A stretch of 13,353 nt of DNA, from NCBI GenBank assembly GCA_051881895.1, contig JBJEQT010000088.1, forward strand, positions 1 to 13,353. Reading direction: 5' to 3'. The translations under genes and the position numbers were made by a program. The notes beneath the pieces were generated by a model. That model worked only from the letters and a program-made list of their open reading frames with translations. It did not search any database and had not been told where the DNA came from. Source of the stretch: UBA3818 sp051881895. Its GTDB lineage: Bacteria; Bacillota; Clostridia; Oscillospirales; Ruminococcaceae. Every line of letters starts with the position of its first letter. Position 1 is the first letter of the stretch. Positions 13,092-13,353 of the stretch are shown one piece after another.

Positions 13092-13353
13092 AAAGCGTTG
13101 CAAATTCTGTTTGCCGCAAAACACAGACCGGCATGCTCTGAACTGGAGGAGCTTCTCTTCCGGATTCCATTTGAAACGAGGAGAACCCCTTTTCTATCGG
13201 AAGTGCCAAGGCAGATCAAACGGCGGATTGCCAGAACAACGGATAAAATGACCGGTTTCACCGTACGCATCACCCCAACCGGTACCCATACGGTCATTGC
13301 TGCGGCCTGGAATAAAAAGGAAACATCGATAATCCCACGAAGGAGGAACCATT
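13092..13353 (+). other. Open, unassigned stretch after the TetR gene
   Basis: No known gene is recognised. The frame of the TetR gene stays open from its stop to the end of the window (about 87 codons; landmarks SELEELLFRIPFETRR, then TGFTVRITPTGTHTVI from an ATG at 13248). No good ribosome binding site precedes any start in it. It could be a decayed coding remnant or chance. No terminator or consensus promoter was seen, so the next gene may be cotranscribed with the regulator. Confidence 0.3.
13340..13346 (+). promoter_or_regulatory. Ribosome binding site of a gene starting just outside the window
   Basis: A perfect AAGGAGG is followed by seven bases (AACCATT) to the window edge. That is the usual spacing, so a start codon probably lies at or within a few bases after 13353. 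Confidence 0.7.

Noticed and set aside
13090..13104. The 14-base string AAAAGCGTTGCAAA occurs both in the pckG promoter spacer and just after the TetR gene
   Set aside because: One shared 14-mer in about 13 kb on two strands is near chance expectation, and the second copy is not in a promoter.
1..13353. Search for CRISPR repeats, tRNA genes, insertion-sequence ends, toxin-antitoxin or phage genes
   Set aside because: No repeated spacer pattern, cloverleaf-like segment, transposase or phage motif was recognised by eye; a computational scan was not possible.

Overview
The window is a moderately GC-rich stretch of ordinary chromosome. It looks like a Firmicute of class Clostridia, probably Oscillospiraceae/Ruminococcaceae-like. 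The reasons are strong AAGGAGG-type ribosome binding sites, vegetative promoters close to consensus with 17-bp spacers, a DUF4321 protein next to maf, and GTP-type PEP carboxykinase. This placement is inference, since no rRNA or other phylogenetic marker is present. No tRNA, rRNA, CRISPR array, insertion sequence or prophage gene was recognised.

Layout: (1) 1-3716, plus strand, a tight gene run: glycogen phosphorylase (5' end cut by the window edge), dUTPase, a DUF4321 membrane protein and a Maf nucleotide pyrophosphatase, closed by a terminator near 3764-3807. (2) 3966-4886, a lone LCMT-type SAM methyltransferase. It converges on a minus-strand beta-CASP metallo-beta-lactamase-fold protein (4988-6583), and the two share a strong bidirectional terminator. 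(3) 6584-6830, a divergent promoter region with a good promoter on each strand and a near-perfect palindrome in the leader of a Crp/Fnr-family regulator. (4) 6831-10004, that regulator followed by a NitT/TauT-type ABC importer (lipoprotein, permease, ATPase) with overlapping genes and a terminator. (5) 10123-12068, GTP-dependent PEP carboxykinase with a clear promoter, a leader holding two perfect hairpins, and a terminator. (6) 12102-12337, a 48-residue single-span membrane protein and its terminator. (7) 12434-13353, a TetR regulator with two operator-like palindromes in its own promoter, then an open stretch ending in a strong ribosome binding site exactly at the window edge.

The genes cover glycogen breakdown, nucleotide-pool cleaning, gluconeogenesis/anaplerosis, probable RNA processing and one importer of unknown substrate. 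I found no clearly new defence, mobile or biosynthetic system. The most interesting signals are regulatory: an 11-bp hairpin with a T-tract inside the permease gene, the pckG leader, a possible small RNA at 3761-3914, the Crp-type regulator that has lost the cAMP-contact residues, and the compact TetR control region overlaid on an orphan start site.
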